Origin: Candidatus Nanopelagicaceae bacterium
GTDB lineage: Bacteria; Actinomycetota; Actinomycetes; Nanopelagicales; Nanopelagicaceae
DNA: 16,576 nt
NCBI GenBank assembly: GCA_947489825.1
Contig: CANLFL010000005.1
Location: 1-16,576, forward strand
Direction of reading: 5' to 3'
Below the pieces are notes generated by a model. The model saw only the letters and a program-made list of their open reading frames with translations. It was not told where the DNA came from and ran no database searches. The position numbers and the translations under genes were made by a program. This document shows positions 6,323 to 13,864 of this stretch, piece by piece (positions within the stretch are counted from its first letter, which is position 1; each line of letters starts with the position of its first letter).

Positions 6323-7441
6323 TTAAATGGCAGCGAGCGCCCTTTCGATATCTTTCCAAAGATCTTCCACATCTTCACAGCCAACAGAGAGTCGGATGAG
6401 AGTTTCCGGAACGGAAGGGCTCTCAATTGGCCAGCGGCGGCGGCGTTCCCAGAGAGATTCCACCCCACCAAGGCTGGTTGCGTTGGTAATGATCGAAGAG
6501 CTATCACAGACTCGATCTGCATCTGCCCCGCTGCCGACAATTTCGAAGGAGAGGACTGCGCCAAAGGTGGCCATAAATTTCTTTGCACGCTCATGCTGCG
6601 AATCGGTAACAAGACCTGGGTATCGCACTCGTGAAACTTTCGGGTGGCTACTTAAGCGCTCTGCCAACACCTGGGCGCTCTTACATGATTGGGCAAATCT
6701 AAGGGCAAAGGTGCGAATACCTCGTAGGGCTAGCCACGCCTCAAACGGGCCAGCGATCGATCCGTTAAATTTGCGAGCACTCTCGAGTGAGGCGAAGAGT
6801 TCAGCGTTGTGGGTCGAGAGTGAGCCCATAAGAACATCGCTATGGCCAGATAAGAACTTGGTTACAGAATTCATCACTACATCAGCGCCCATTTCAAGAG
6901 GGCGTTGCGTTAGCGCTGTGGCAAAAGTGTTATCAACCATGACAAGAATATGTGCAGCCTTGGCGGCAGAAATTAATTGAGGCAGCTCTGCGACATCTAG
7001 GCAAGGATTTGTAGGAGATTCCAGCCACAACAAATCTGCACCTTGCAGCTGAGCAAGCACTTCATCTGTATTTGAAATATCTACGAGAGAAACTTTAAAT
7101 CGACCACTCTTACTGTATTGGTCAAGCAGAGTCATTACTCCGCTATACCCTTGATTCGAAGCGACGACACGAGCACCCCAAGGAAGAATTGAAAAGGCTG
7201 CAGAAATCGCTGCCATTCCTGAAGAGAAAATCAGTGAACGACCACCTTCGAGTGCGCTAATTGCAGATTCTGTTGCACTCCATGTGTCATTGCCGTAACG
7301 ACCATAACCAATCGGACCGCCAGCGGTAAATGTGCTGTTCAGTGAGATCGGTGTATTAAGTGGACTATCGCCGGTGCGAGGTGGACGGCCTGCAGTAACT
7401 GCTCTCGTTGAGGGCTTCTCATTGGATGCATCGTGGCTCAT
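6323..7441 (-). CDS. PLP-dependent trans-sulfuration enzyme (cystathionine gamma-synthase/lyase family)
   Basis: A 372-residue enzyme of the Cys/Met-metabolism PLP family, fold type I, cytoplasmic. The motif YGRYGND at 46-52 corresponds to the phosphate-contacting Y-R loop contributed by the neighbouring subunit. SSGMAA is at 73-78 and Tyr99 stacks on the cofactor. ESPTNP is at 141-146, DNTFA has Asp170, and SVTKFLSGHSD carries the Schiff-base Lys195. RLSVGCEDVEDL near the C-terminus supplies the substrate-carboxylate Arg. Sequence does not decide between gamma-synthase (methionine synthesis from homoserine ester and cysteine), gamma-lyase and related activities. The neighbouring PatB/MalY-type lyase makes a synthase-plus-beta-lyase pair attractive. 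The ATG is 6 nt behind a TAGGCT box, suggesting its own leaderless promoter. It lies 19 nt after the oxidoreductase stop. Confidence 0.9.
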   Translation of the reverse strand: MSHDASNEKPSTRAVTAGRPPRTGDSPLNTPISLNSTFTAGGPIGYGRYGNDTWSATESAISALEGGRSLIFSSGMAAISAAFSILPWGARVVASNQGYSGVMTLLDQYSKSGRFKVSLVDISNTDEVLAQLQGADLLWLESPTNPCLDVAELPQLISAAKAAHILVMVDNTFATALTQRPLEMGADVVMNSVTKFLSGHSDVLMGSLSTHNAELFASLESARKFNGSIAGPFEAWLALRGIRTFALRFAQSCKSAQVLAERLSSHPKVSRVRYPGLVTDSQHERAKKFMATFGAVLSFEIVGSGADADRVCDSSSIITNATSLGGVESLWERRRRWPIESPSVPETLIRLSVGCEDVEDLWKDIERALAAI

Positions 7442-7447
7442 GGTGCA

Positions 7448-7453
7448 AGCCTA
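7448..7453 (-). promoter_or_regulatory. Putative -10 box for the trans-sulfuration enzyme gene
   Basis: TAGGCT on the minus strand followed by 6 nt and ATG 7441. It has the same hexamer and spacing as the terC-like gene. It falls in the 19-nt gap after the oxidoreductase gene. Confidence 0.45.
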
Positions 7454-7460
7454 ATGCAGA

Positions 7461-9005
7461 CTATCGGCGAGAGAGAACTGACGCTGCAGCGTTATGACCT
7501 GCAATACCGCTGACGCCTCCCCCGCGCCGAGCGCCTGCTCCGGCGATGAAGATGTGTGGATCATCGGTTTCACAGCCCCATTGCGGGATCTCTGTCGCTT
7601 CATGATCTTCAATAAATGGGAAATCAAGATCGCGATGAAAAATGTTTCCGCGAGGCAATCCGATCGCCTCTTCTAGATCAAGCGGAGATTTTGCTTCGAG
7701 TGCATATGTGCCATCTGAATTTCTTGCTATAACGCTCTCTATTGGATCTTCTAAATATTCATTAAGGCTGGCAAGAGCACTGGCTACTGCAGCATCTCGT
7801 GATTGTTCTGGGTTGGCGTCAAAGAGAGATGCATCAGTATGCAGGCCAAAGAGTGTGAGTGTGTGATATCCCTGATGCGCTAATTCTGGAGAGAGAATGC
7901 TCGGATCGGTAAGTGTGTGGCAGTACATTTCAAGTGGGAGTCGATCTGGCATTTTTCCGCCGGCCGCAGTTTCATAAGTCTGATTAAGGTGCGAGTAACT
8001 CTCATTAATGTGGAATGTGCCAGCAAATGCGATGCGTGGATCGATACCAGATTTCAATCGTGGTAAGTGAGTTAAGAGCATATTCATTTTGATCTGTGAA
8101 CCCTGCAAAGATTTAGGTGGCGTCTTGCCACGTAGTTTTGCCAACGTTTGTGGCGCTGCGGCAAAGAGAAGATCAGATGCGGTGAAACTTCGCCCATCAG
8201 AGGTAGAGATTGTTACTCTATCTCCGCTGCTATCAATATGACTCACCTGTGAATTAAGTAAAATCTCAACTCCATGACTACGAGCAATGCGCTCAAGCTC
8301 TGTGACGAGTGCTCCCATTCCCCCACGTGGCACTCTCCACTGGCCTATACCGTTGCCAATCAGGTGATAGAGGAAACAAATATTTGCTTGAATGCTCATG
8401 GAATCAATAAATGTACCGATGAGCGCATCCGTGAGCACAACTCCGCGCACAAGATCGTGAGCAAATCGATCTTCAATAACTTCACCTATAGGGCGTTCAA
8501 TCATGTAATTCCAGACAGAATCCATTCCTACAGATGTGCGCATCTGCGAGCGAGTCATTAATGGTTGGAGCATGGATGGTGCTGATCGAGCTGCAAATTC
8601 TGCAATCTCAGAGTAAAAGCTTTGCCAAGCAGCGCCTTCTGTATCAGAGCCTGTGAGTCTGACAAATGAATCAGCAGTCTCCTCGTTCCAATTCGTGAAA
8701 ATAGTAAGACCATCATGTTCGCCATCTCTTTCATACGGGGTGTATGAAGAGACTTCACGGCTGAGAGTTTCAAAGCTGATTCCAAGGTCTTTCACAATCT
8801 GATCTGGCAACAGCGCGACAAGATATGAATAGCGAGAAAGGCGAGCGTCGTATTCAGGGAATGCGCGAACACTGGCAGTTGCTCCACCGAGCTCAGCGGC
8901 TGCTTCAAGTAGAAGTACTTTCTTTCCCGCTTTAGCTAGGTAAGAAGAAGCAACGAGTCCGTTATGTCCCCCACCTACAACTATTGCGTCATAGACACTA
9001 GCCAC
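7461..9005 (-). CDS. FAD-dependent oxidoreductase, phytoene desaturase-related (PYROXD2-like)
   Basis: A 514-residue flavoprotein of the COG1233 (phytoene dehydrogenase and related) group. The dinucleotide-binding Rossmann motif VVGGGHNGL is at 9-17 with the ribose-binding Glu at 34 (LLLEAAAELGG). The C-terminal FAD motif HIFIAGAGARRGGGVSG lies about 25 residues from the end. The H-N in GGGHNG and the GARRGGGVSG end are more like the PYROXD2-type branch than true CrtI carotenoid desaturases. A role in carotenoid synthesis should therefore not be assumed, and the substrate is unknown. The GTG start lies inside the end of the upstream PatB/MalY-like gene (8-nt overlap), with AGGGG just upstream of it, so it is translationally coupled. 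It is the last gene of the apparent LacI/lyase/oxidoreductase operon. Confidence 0.88.
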   Translation of the reverse strand: MASVYDAIVVGGGHNGLVASSYLAKAGKKVLLLEAAAELGGATASVRAFPEYDARLSRYSYLVALLPDQIVKDLGISFETLSREVSSYTPYERDGEHDGLTIFTNWNEETADSFVRLTGSDTEGAAWQSFYSEIAEFAARSAPSMLQPLMTRSQMRTSVGMDSVWNYMIERPIGEVIEDRFAHDLVRGVVLTDALIGTFIDSMSIQANICFLYHLIGNGIGQWRVPRGGMGALVTELERIARSHGVEILLNSQVSHIDSSGDRVTISTSDGRSFTASDLLFAAAPQTLAKLRGKTPPKSLQGSQIKMNMLLTHLPRLKSGIDPRIAFAGTFHINESYSHLNQTYETAAGGKMPDRLPLEMYCHTLTDPSILSPELAHQGYHTLTLFGLHTDASLFDANPEQSRDAAVASALASLNEYLEDPIESVIARNSDGTYALEAKSPLDLEEAIGLPRGNIFHRDLDFPFIEDHEATEIPQWGCETDDPHIFIAGAGARRGGGVSGIAGHNAAASVLSRR

Positions 9006-10170
9006 GAACTCCCCTTGCCATCTGAGTAATTGCTTGTGTAATTATCTCAGGACTTGTTGCAAAATTCATACGAGCAAATTGTCCCCACTGCGCACCGTAA
9101 ATGTGGCCAGCATTAAGAGCCACATTACTCTTTTCAAGAATAACAGCTGTCGGCTCATTGCCTAAGTTGAGAGCAGAAAGATCAAACCACGCTAGATACG
9201 AATGTTGTGGAGGATTGTATTTCACTTCTGGCAAATGTTCGGCGAGTAGCGTCGAGATAAGATGTCGATTATGGTCAAGCTGTTCGATCACAGCATCGAG
9301 CCAAGGGACACACTTATCGAATGCAACAGCAGTTGCAAAGGCACCAAAGAGTGAGGCGCGAAAGTGAAGTGCTGGTGGAAGTGCGTTGAGTCTTTCGTGC
9401 ATCGCATCGCTGGCAGAGATGATAATCGCGCATTTGAGCCCTGCAATATTCCAGCCTTTGCTCGCCGCCGTAACAACGACGCAGTGACTTTCAGCTTCTT
9501 TACCCAATGTAAGTATCGGAACAAATGGATGCTCAGAGTATTCAAGAGGAGAATGAATCTCATCGCTAATAATGATGACTTCATATTTGACGGCTAGCGA
9601 GAGAAATTTACTGAGCTCTTCACGTGAGTAGACACGACCTATTGGATTATGCGGTGAACAGAGAAGGTGAATTTTTATTCCACTGCTATATGCCTTCTCG
9701 ATCCCTGGCCAATCAATGCTCCATGCCAGAGAGACATCATCTGATGGCTGATGAATGAAAGGAACATCGATGCACTTCACTTTGGTCTCATTCATCCAGG
9801 TGTAGAAATTCTGATAGACAGGTGAACTGATCAAGACGCCATCACCAGTAGTTGTGAAGGCGCGCAGGATTTCAACCACCCCAACCCCGACATCTGTTGC
9901 TACGCGCACGCGCGATGGATCAACTGTCCAGTTCCAACGTGCGGCTGCAAATGCTGCCAAAGAGTTACCGAGTTCAGGAATTAGGCCGAGATAACCCATA
10001 TCTGAGTGTTCAACCATCGAGTGGAGAAATTCTCGGATGGGGGCTGCAACTGGAAAATCCATCTCGGCGACTGGAAGTGGAATTACATTGGGTGCGAAAG
10101 CGCGCCATTTCTCACTGTGGTGTGTAGCAAGTTCGGCAAGAGAAGGTGCGGTGACGTCAATGTCGCTCAT
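8998..10170 (-). CDS. PatB/MalY-type PLP-dependent C-S lyase (aminotransferase class I fold)
   Basis: A 390-residue fold-type I PLP enzyme. SPHNPIGRV begins at 172, SDEIHSPLEY has Asp203, which holds the pyridine nitrogen, and AASKGWNIAGLKC has the Schiff-base Lys238. The SK-x-W/F-NIAGLK motif is the hallmark of the MalY/PatB cystathionine beta-lyase group rather than of ordinary aspartate aminotransferases. It would cleave cystathionine or related thioethers to a thiol, pyruvate and ammonia. It begins 15 nt after the LacI-family gene and overlaps the oxidoreductase by 8 nt. In front of the ATG there is no good Shine-Dalgarno sequence; an AATACT hexamer lies 6 nt upstream, so an internal promoter is possible. 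Family assignment is strong; the physiological substrate is open. Confidence 0.9.
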   Translation of the reverse strand: MSDIDVTAPSLAELATHHSEKWRAFAPNVIPLPVAEMDFPVAAPIREFLHSMVEHSDMGYLGLIPELGNSLAAFAAARWNWTVDPSRVRVATDVGVGVVEILRAFTTTGDGVLISSPVYQNFYTWMNETKVKCIDVPFIHQPSDDVSLAWSIDWPGIEKAYSSGIKIHLLCSPHNPIGRVYSREELSKFLSLAVKYEVIIISDEIHSPLEYSEHPFVPILTLGKEAESHCVVVTAASKGWNIAGLKCAIIISASDAMHERLNALPPALHFRASLFGAFATAVAFDKCVPWLDAVIEQLDHNRHLISTLLAEHLPEVKYNPPQHSYLAWFDLSALNLGNEPTAVILEKSNVALNAGHIYGAQWGQFARMNFATSPEIITQAITQMARGVRG

Positions 10171-10185
10171 ATAGTGAGTATTCCA

Positions 10186-11199
10186 CTAAGAGTGCTCGGG
10201 GGCTAGACGTTTTGTCGAGTTTCGAACCACAAGTGTTGTCGGAACAATGAGAGGAACTGGTTCTTTCAGCGGTTTGCGAAGGCGTTCCATGATTGACCAT
10301 GCAGCCATCTCGCCCATCAGTTGCACCGGTTGCTCGATTGTCGTCAACTCTGAAAACTCAGACATCTCATGTCCATCAAAACCAATAATTGAAATATCAT
10401 CAGGACATTTAAGACCATGGCGACGAATTGCCTGCATCACGCCAAATGCCATCTCATCTGACTCGCAAAATATTGCTGTCGGACGATTGGGGCGAGCAAG
10501 GAGATCATCCATTGCGCGTGCTGCAGTGTGCATAGTAAATCCACCGTGAACTTCGCGAGATGGATCCCACTCAAGTCCATTTTCAACTAAGACTTGAAGA
10601 AAGCCTTTGCGACGATCTTGCGGAACGCTGAAATTAAATGGGTCATCGGGGTGGCCAGACATCAGTGCAATATTTCGATGTCCTTGATTGACTAAATGTT
10701 GAGTTGCTGTACGTGCAGCTGCAACGTCATCAATTGCAACGCTTGCGCAATCTTTATGATGCATACCTACTAAAGCAACTGGAATACCAAGGCTGAGCAT
10801 TGATTCAAACTCTTCCTCTGTAGGTGGAAGGCTGATAACAATGAGTGCATCCACTCGCCCCTTTAGGAGCTGATGTTGGAAGAGGCGCTCACGCCCTTTC
10901 ATCTGACTAAAGTTATAGAGAAGAAGATCAAGTCCGGCTTCACGAAGTGCTTGTTCGGCACCGCTAATAACCTGGGCGAAGTACCAACGAGAAATATATG
11001 GAGCAACAATTCCTACGCTATTTGTTCGATGAGGTGTTGCCTTACTCGAATCAGTTTCGATGGGGTACCCAAGTGATTCTGCGGCATCGATGATTTTCTT
11101 GCGCGTATCAGGATTGACATGGTGGAGGCCGCGCAATGCGCGCGATACCGTTGCGATCGAAACTCCGGAGAGAGCCGCAATCTCTTTAATTCCTGCCAC
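10186..11199 (-). CDS. LacI-family transcriptional regulator
   Basis: A 337-residue repressor-type protein. The N-terminal helix-turn-helix and hinge helix (IKEIAALSGVSIATVSRAL to about residue 50, with the hinge in IIDAAESLGYPI) are typical LacI/GalR. The rest is a periplasmic-binding-protein-like ligand domain, with NSVGIVAPYISRWYF at its start and the usual GFDGHEMSEFSELTTIEQP segment near the end. The GTG start has AGGAG about 5 nt upstream. It is the first gene of a tightly spaced leftward operon with the PatB/MalY-like lyase and the oxidoreductase. It probably controls its own operon, although LacI members more often sense sugars or nucleosides. A palindrome (11214-11227) and phased repeats (11241-11269) upstream are candidate operators. 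Confidence 0.93.
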   Translation of the reverse strand: MAGIKEIAALSGVSIATVSRALRGLHHVNPDTRKKIIDAAESLGYPIETDSSKATPHRTNSVGIVAPYISRWYFAQVISGAEQALREAGLDLLLYNFSQMKGRERLFQHQLLKGRVDALIVISLPPTEEEFESMLSLGIPVALVGMHHKDCASVAIDDVAAARTATQHLVNQGHRNIALMSGHPDDPFNFSVPQDRRKGFLQVLVENGLEWDPSREVHGGFTMHTAARAMDDLLARPNRPTAIFCESDEMAFGVMQAIRRHGLKCPDDISIIGFDGHEMSEFSELTTIEQPVQLMGEMAAWSIMERLRKPLKEPVPLIVPTTLVVRNSTKRLAPEHS

Positions 11200-11213
11200 T
11201 CTAGCTCCTAGTT

Positions 11214-11227
11214 CAACTTTTTAGTTG
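11214..11227. promoter_or_regulatory. Palindrome CAACT-N4-AGTTG upstream of the LacI-family gene
   Basis: A 14-bp sequence with perfect 5-bp arms separated by TTTT, centred about 21 bp upstream of the GTG start and just before the ribosome-binding site. It may be an autoregulatory operator or, in the message, a small hairpin before the Shine-Dalgarno sequence. Confidence 0.35.
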
Positions 11228-11240
11228 CTAGCCGATGGCG

Positions 11241-11287
11241 ACTGTAAAAAACTGCAACAACTGTAAAAGTATCGCCAGATCCTGCAA
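11241..11287 (-). promoter_or_regulatory. Putative promoter of the LacI-operon, with phased ACTG repeats
   Basis: On the minus strand, TTGCAG (11282-11287) and TACAGT (11260-11265) are separated by 16 nt and make a plausible -35/-10 pair. The transcript would have a leader of about 50 nt. A second TACAGT occurs at 11241-11246. On the plus strand the same stretch reads as three units, ACTGTAAAAA, ACTGCAACA and ACTGTAAAAG, spaced 10 and 9 bp, about one per helical turn. The repeat could be a protein-binding array overlapping the promoter. Confidence 0.4.
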
Positions 11288-11304
11288 ATATCAAGGGGCG
11301 AGCG

Positions 11305-11826
11305 CTATGCGGGAAAGGCAACGCCTGTACTTGAGTGGCAGTCGTAGCCGTTGGGATTCTTCGCTAGATATTTCTGGTGATACTCCTCGGCAAGGAAATA
11401 TTCCATTCCATCTGCGCTCTTGATCTCTGTGACAATCTGATCAAGTCCTGCGGATGCGAGTGCGCCTTGATAACGCTCGCGTGAATTCACCGCTGTCACC
11501 ATCTGTTGATCGTCAGCGGTGTAGATCGCACTTCGATATTGGGTACCGATATCCCCACCTTGAGCATTAAGGGATGTGGGATCGTGCATTACCCAAAATT
11601 CTTCAAGTAAACGACTGTAAGAAATTAGTGATGGATCGAAAGTGATTGCGACCATTTCAGCGTGACCAGTTGTTCCTCTGCAGACCTGCTTGTAACTTGG
11701 CGAGGAAGTTCTTCCGCCCATATACCCAACTGAAGTCTCGATGACGCCATCGAGCATCCAGAATCTACGCTCGGCTCCCCAGAAACAGCCGGTGGCAAAA
11801 TATGCAATCTCATGTGTGGCGCTCAT
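11305..11826 (-). CDS. msrA: Peptide methionine sulfoxide reductase MsrA
   Basis: A 173-residue MsrA that reduces methionine-S-sulfoxide in proteins and as the free amino acid. The catalytic motif GCFWGAE puts the nucleophile at Cys14. The family segments GYMGG, CRGTTGHAE, FWVMHDPTSLNAQGGDIGTQYRS and AEEYHQKY follow in order. A resolving Cys163 lies near the C-terminus (YDCHSSTG), and Cys49 occupies the usual VC-x-GTTGHAE position. The protein has no signal peptide, so it acts in the cytoplasm. The ATG lacks a clear Shine-Dalgarno sequence and I could not find a TAnnnT box at leaderless distance. It is divergent from the tRNA-Arg gene. MsrB is not in the window. Confidence 0.96.
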   Translation of the reverse strand: MSATHEIAYFATGCFWGAERRFWMLDGVIETSVGYMGGRTSSPSYKQVCRGTTGHAEMVAITFDPSLISYSRLLEEFWVMHDPTSLNAQGGDIGTQYRSAIYTADDQQMVTAVNSRERYQGALASAGLDQIVTEIKSADGMEYFLAEEYHQKYLAKNPNGYDCHSSTGVAFPA

Positions 11827-11844
11827 GGGAGAAGTCTTTCATGG

Positions 11845-11871
11845 TTGGAGAGAACTTTCTTCACGTAAACT
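11845..11871 (+). promoter_or_regulatory. Putative tRNA-Arg promoter
   Basis: TTGGAG (11845-11850) and TAAACT (11866-11871) are separated by 15 nt. Transcription would begin a few bases before the mature tRNA 5' end at 11884. The hexamers are only moderately close to consensus. Confidence 0.35.
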
Positions 11872-11883
11872 AGGGATACCTGC

Positions 11884-11955
11884 GCCCCCGTAGCTCAGGG
11901 GATAGAGCACCGCCCTCCGGAGGCGGGTGCACAGGTTCGATTCCTGTCGGGGGCA
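11884..11955 (+). tRNA. tRNA-Arg(CCG)
   Basis: A complete 72-base cloverleaf. The acceptor stem GCCCCCG pairs with CGGGGGC. The D arm is GCTC-loop-GAGC. The anticodon stem CCGCC/GGCGG has loop CTCCGGA, giving anticodon CCG (11917-11919), which reads the Arg codon CGG. The T arm is ACAGG-TTCGATT-CCTGT, followed by discriminator base A at 11955. The 3' CCA is not encoded. Confidence 0.97.
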
Positions 11956-11975
11956 CGCACTCAATTAAGAATTAA

Positions 11976-11993
11976 GCGCGATCTATATCACGC
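11976..11993 (+). terminator. Possible weak terminator hairpin after tRNA-Arg
   Basis: GCGCGAT-CTAT-ATCACGC forms a 7-bp stem with one C/A mismatch. An AT-rich stretch containing TTTT and CTTTTT runs follows within about 20 nt. The U tract is not immediately adjacent, so this is only a weak candidate. The rest of 11994-12022 shows nothing recognisable before the whiB1 promoter. Confidence 0.25.
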
Positions 11994-12022
11994 CGAATTT
12001 TAAAATCTTTTTCCATATGTTC

Positions 12023-12051
12023 TTGTGAATGCCAGTTATTCGCGAGAGAAT
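12023..12051 (+). promoter_or_regulatory. Putative whiB1 promoter
   Basis: TTGTGA (12023-12028), a 17-nt spacer and GAGAAT (12046-12051). The resulting leader of about 50 nt ends in a strong ribosome-binding site. WhiB1 genes in other actinobacteria are often autoregulated; no specific operator is identified here. Confidence 0.35.
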
Positions 12052-12110
12052 ATGCGCTCCGCCAGATGAATTCACATCGTATGGCAGCGCGCATTTGTAA
12101 AGGAGAGATC

Positions 12111-12374
12111 ATGGATTGGCGTCATCAATCAGCATGCCGCGATGAAGACCCTGAACTCTTCTTCCCAGTCGGTAACACCGGCCCTGCGATCACGCAAATC
12201 GAAGAGGCGAAGAAAGTCTGTAACCGTTGCATCGTGCGCGAAGCCTGTCTCTCCTGGGCCCTTGAAAGTGGACAGGATGCTGGAGTGTGGGGCGGTCTTT
12301 CAGAAGATGAGCGTCGTGCGCTGAAGCGTCGTGCAGCTCGAAATCGTGCTCGCACTATAGAGCCGCATAATTAA
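12111..12374 (+). CDS. whiB1: WhiB1-type (WblE) iron-sulfur transcription regulator
   Basis: An 87-residue WhiB-like protein. Four Cys residues for the [4Fe-4S] cluster are at 9, 37, 40 and 46 in the C-x27-C-x2-C-x5-C pattern. The GVWGG turn (58-62) is followed by a basic C-terminal segment ERRALKRRAARNRAR that contacts DNA. The opening MDWRHQSACRDEDPELFFPVGN matches the WhiB1/WblE branch very closely, which in mycobacteria is essential, nitric-oxide-sensitive and binds the primary sigma factor. I chose ATG 12111 because AAAGGAG lies 6-7 nt upstream and family members begin with MDWR; the open frame extends upstream to 12066 without support. It is convergent with pdtaS, as in M. tuberculosis. 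Confidence 0.96.
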   Translation: MDWRHQSACRDEDPELFFPVGNTGPAITQIEEAKKVCNRCIVREACLSWALESGQDAGVWGGLSEDERRALKRRAARNRARTIEPHN

Positions 12375-12394
12375 TTTCCCCACATCAATCTGCC

Positions 12395-13864
12395 CTAGAT
12401 TGGGAAGGTAAGTCGAGCAGTAGTTCCACGTTCTGTTGATTCCAAAACTAATTGACCTTTAAGTTCATTTTCGGTCAGGGTTCGCACAATTTGTAACCCT
12501 AAATTGGATGAAGTCGTGAGATCAAATCCTTCAGGCAGACCCACTCCGTTATCGATAATTGAAATGTGGGCGACACCGGCACTTCGCTCAAGGAGAATTT
12601 CTAGCGAGCTTCCGCCATTTTCAAGGCCGTGCTCTAGAGCGTTGTGAATGAGCTCAGTTACGACAAGTGACAAGGGAGTTGCGATCGCGGGGTCAAGTGA
12701 TCCTAATTGACCACTTCGAGTTATTACTAATTCATTCATCCGGGAACTCAAGTCAAGTGAGTGCGAGACTAATCGATCGAGAACATCGTCAAAGGCAACG
12801 GATGCATCGGTACCGGATGAGAGCGTTTCATGCACAAGCGCGATCGAGGCAATACGGCGAACCGCTTCATTAAGTGCAGCACTTGCTGCGGGATCATCGA
12901 TCCGGCGTGCTTGGAGACGCAGTAGGGCAGATACTGTCTGCAGATTATTTTTCACGCGATGATGAATTTCACGAATTGTCGCATCTTTGGTGACGAGTTC
13001 GCGCTCACGTCGCCTCAGTTCAGTCACATTCTGTAACAGGACTAAGGCACCGATGCGATCACCACCTTGAATAAGTGGGAGAACAAGAAGTTCAATTGTT
13101 CCTCCACTATTTTCCATCTCAACGCGTCTGATTGCTCGCCCTGAGAGCTGTACTCGTAGAGCTTCTTCATGCGCCTGACTTTGAGGGGATGCAATTTGCT
13201 CTGCAACCTCTGCCAATAATTGACCTTCAAGAGCGCTATTCCAACTTAATCGGCTAAATGCTGATCTCGCATTAGGGCTCGCATATGTAATGACACCGTT
13301 TATATCTAAACGTAGCAACCCATCTCCAACTCGCGGTGCTGGATCAAAAAATGAATTTGCATGCTGATATGGAAAATTTCCTTCCGCTGCCATTCGGTAG
13401 AGCTGATGTGCAATTTCACGGTAGTTGAGTTCCAAACGAGACGGTTGACGCATGAGTTCTGAATCCCGGTGGCGAGAAATTACGGCAATTACTTCACCTT
13501 CATAGAGAACAGGTATTGTCTCTTCTTTGATTAAGAGGTCGCCAATTTTTTCAGGAACCGTGTCGCGAATAATTTCCGCACTTGATAACGCTTGATCAAT
13601 GTGTGGGCGCTGACCCCAGCGAATCTCCTCACCCAATACATCGTGCGCGAAGACTGTTGCAGCGGTCATCGGACGAATATGTGCGATTGCAACATAGCCC
13701 GTTGGCCAACTCTTCATATCTTTGCGAAGTGGAACCCACAAAATGAGGTCTGCAAATGAAAGATCTGAGAGTAATTGCCAATCTGCAACTAGCTCACGGA
13801 GGCGATAAATCTGGGAAGGAGTCAGTGGGCTCTTGCCCTGGATAAATTCTTCGATCGTAGGCAT
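12395..13864 (-). CDS. pdtaS: PdtaS-type cytosolic sensor histidine kinase (HisKA_2)
   Basis: A 489-residue soluble kinase without membrane helices. An N-terminal GAF-like domain (about 15-160) is followed by a PAS domain (about 175-285, LLRLDINGVITYASPNAR). The HisKA_2 dimerisation domain, with its HHRVKNNLQTVSALLRLQARR motif, has the phosphoacceptor at His301/His302. The ATPase domain has ELIHNALEHG (Asn408), DNGVG (438-442) and NLGLQIV. This domain order and the motif match PdtaS, which phosphorylates the ANTAR antiterminator PdtaR; pdtaR is not in this window. I chose ATG 13864 because GGAG lies 6 nt upstream. This ATG shares its A with the stop of the upstream DUF6912-like gene (TAATG), so the two are translationally coupled. 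A TTG at 13876 is a poorer start. Confidence 0.94.
   Translation of the reverse strand: MPTIEEFIQGKSPLTPSQIYRLRELVADWQLLSDLSFADLILWVPLRKDMKSWPTGYVAIAHIRPMTAATVFAHDVLGEEIRWGQRPHIDQALSSAEIIRDTVPEKIGDLLIKEETIPVLYEGEVIAVISRHRDSELMRQPSRLELNYREIAHQLYRMAAEGNFPYQHANSFFDPAPRVGDGLLRLDINGVITYASPNARSAFSRLSWNSALEGQLLAEVAEQIASPQSQAHEEALRVQLSGRAIRRVEMENSGGTIELLVLPLIQGGDRIGALVLLQNVTELRRRERELVTKDATIREIHHRVKNNLQTVSALLRLQARRIDDPAASAALNEAVRRIASIALVHETLSSGTDASVAFDDVLDRLVSHSLDLSSRMNELVITRSGQLGSLDPAIATPLSLVVTELIHNALEHGLENGGSSLEILLERSAGVAHISIIDNGVGLPEGFDLTTSSNLGLQIVRTLTENELKGQLVLESTERGTTARLTFPI

Noticed and set aside
6323..6980. Forward open frames antisense to the trans-sulfuration enzyme gene (108 and 217 codons)
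   Set aside because: They have no recognisable protein features or ribosome-binding sites and lie entirely opposite a well-supported enzyme gene.
7442..7460. Possible SAM or other methionine-related riboswitch before the trans-sulfuration enzyme gene
   Set aside because: The gap is only 19 nt and the start is placed for a leaderless transcript, leaving no room for a structured leader.
7461..9005. Annotation of the flavoprotein as a carotenoid desaturase (CrtI)
   Set aside because: The N- and C-terminal FAD motifs resemble the PYROXD2-like branch, and no carotenoid synthesis gene is nearby.
12066..12110. Upstream extension of whiB1
   Set aside because: Family members begin at MDWR, which has AAAGGAG directly upstream; the extra 15 codons contain the ribosome-binding site itself.
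12672..12682. GCGATCGC palindrome, a possible repeated genome signature element
   Set aside because: I saw one full copy in the window, inside a coding region; related CGATCG hexamers are scattered with no array or positional pattern.
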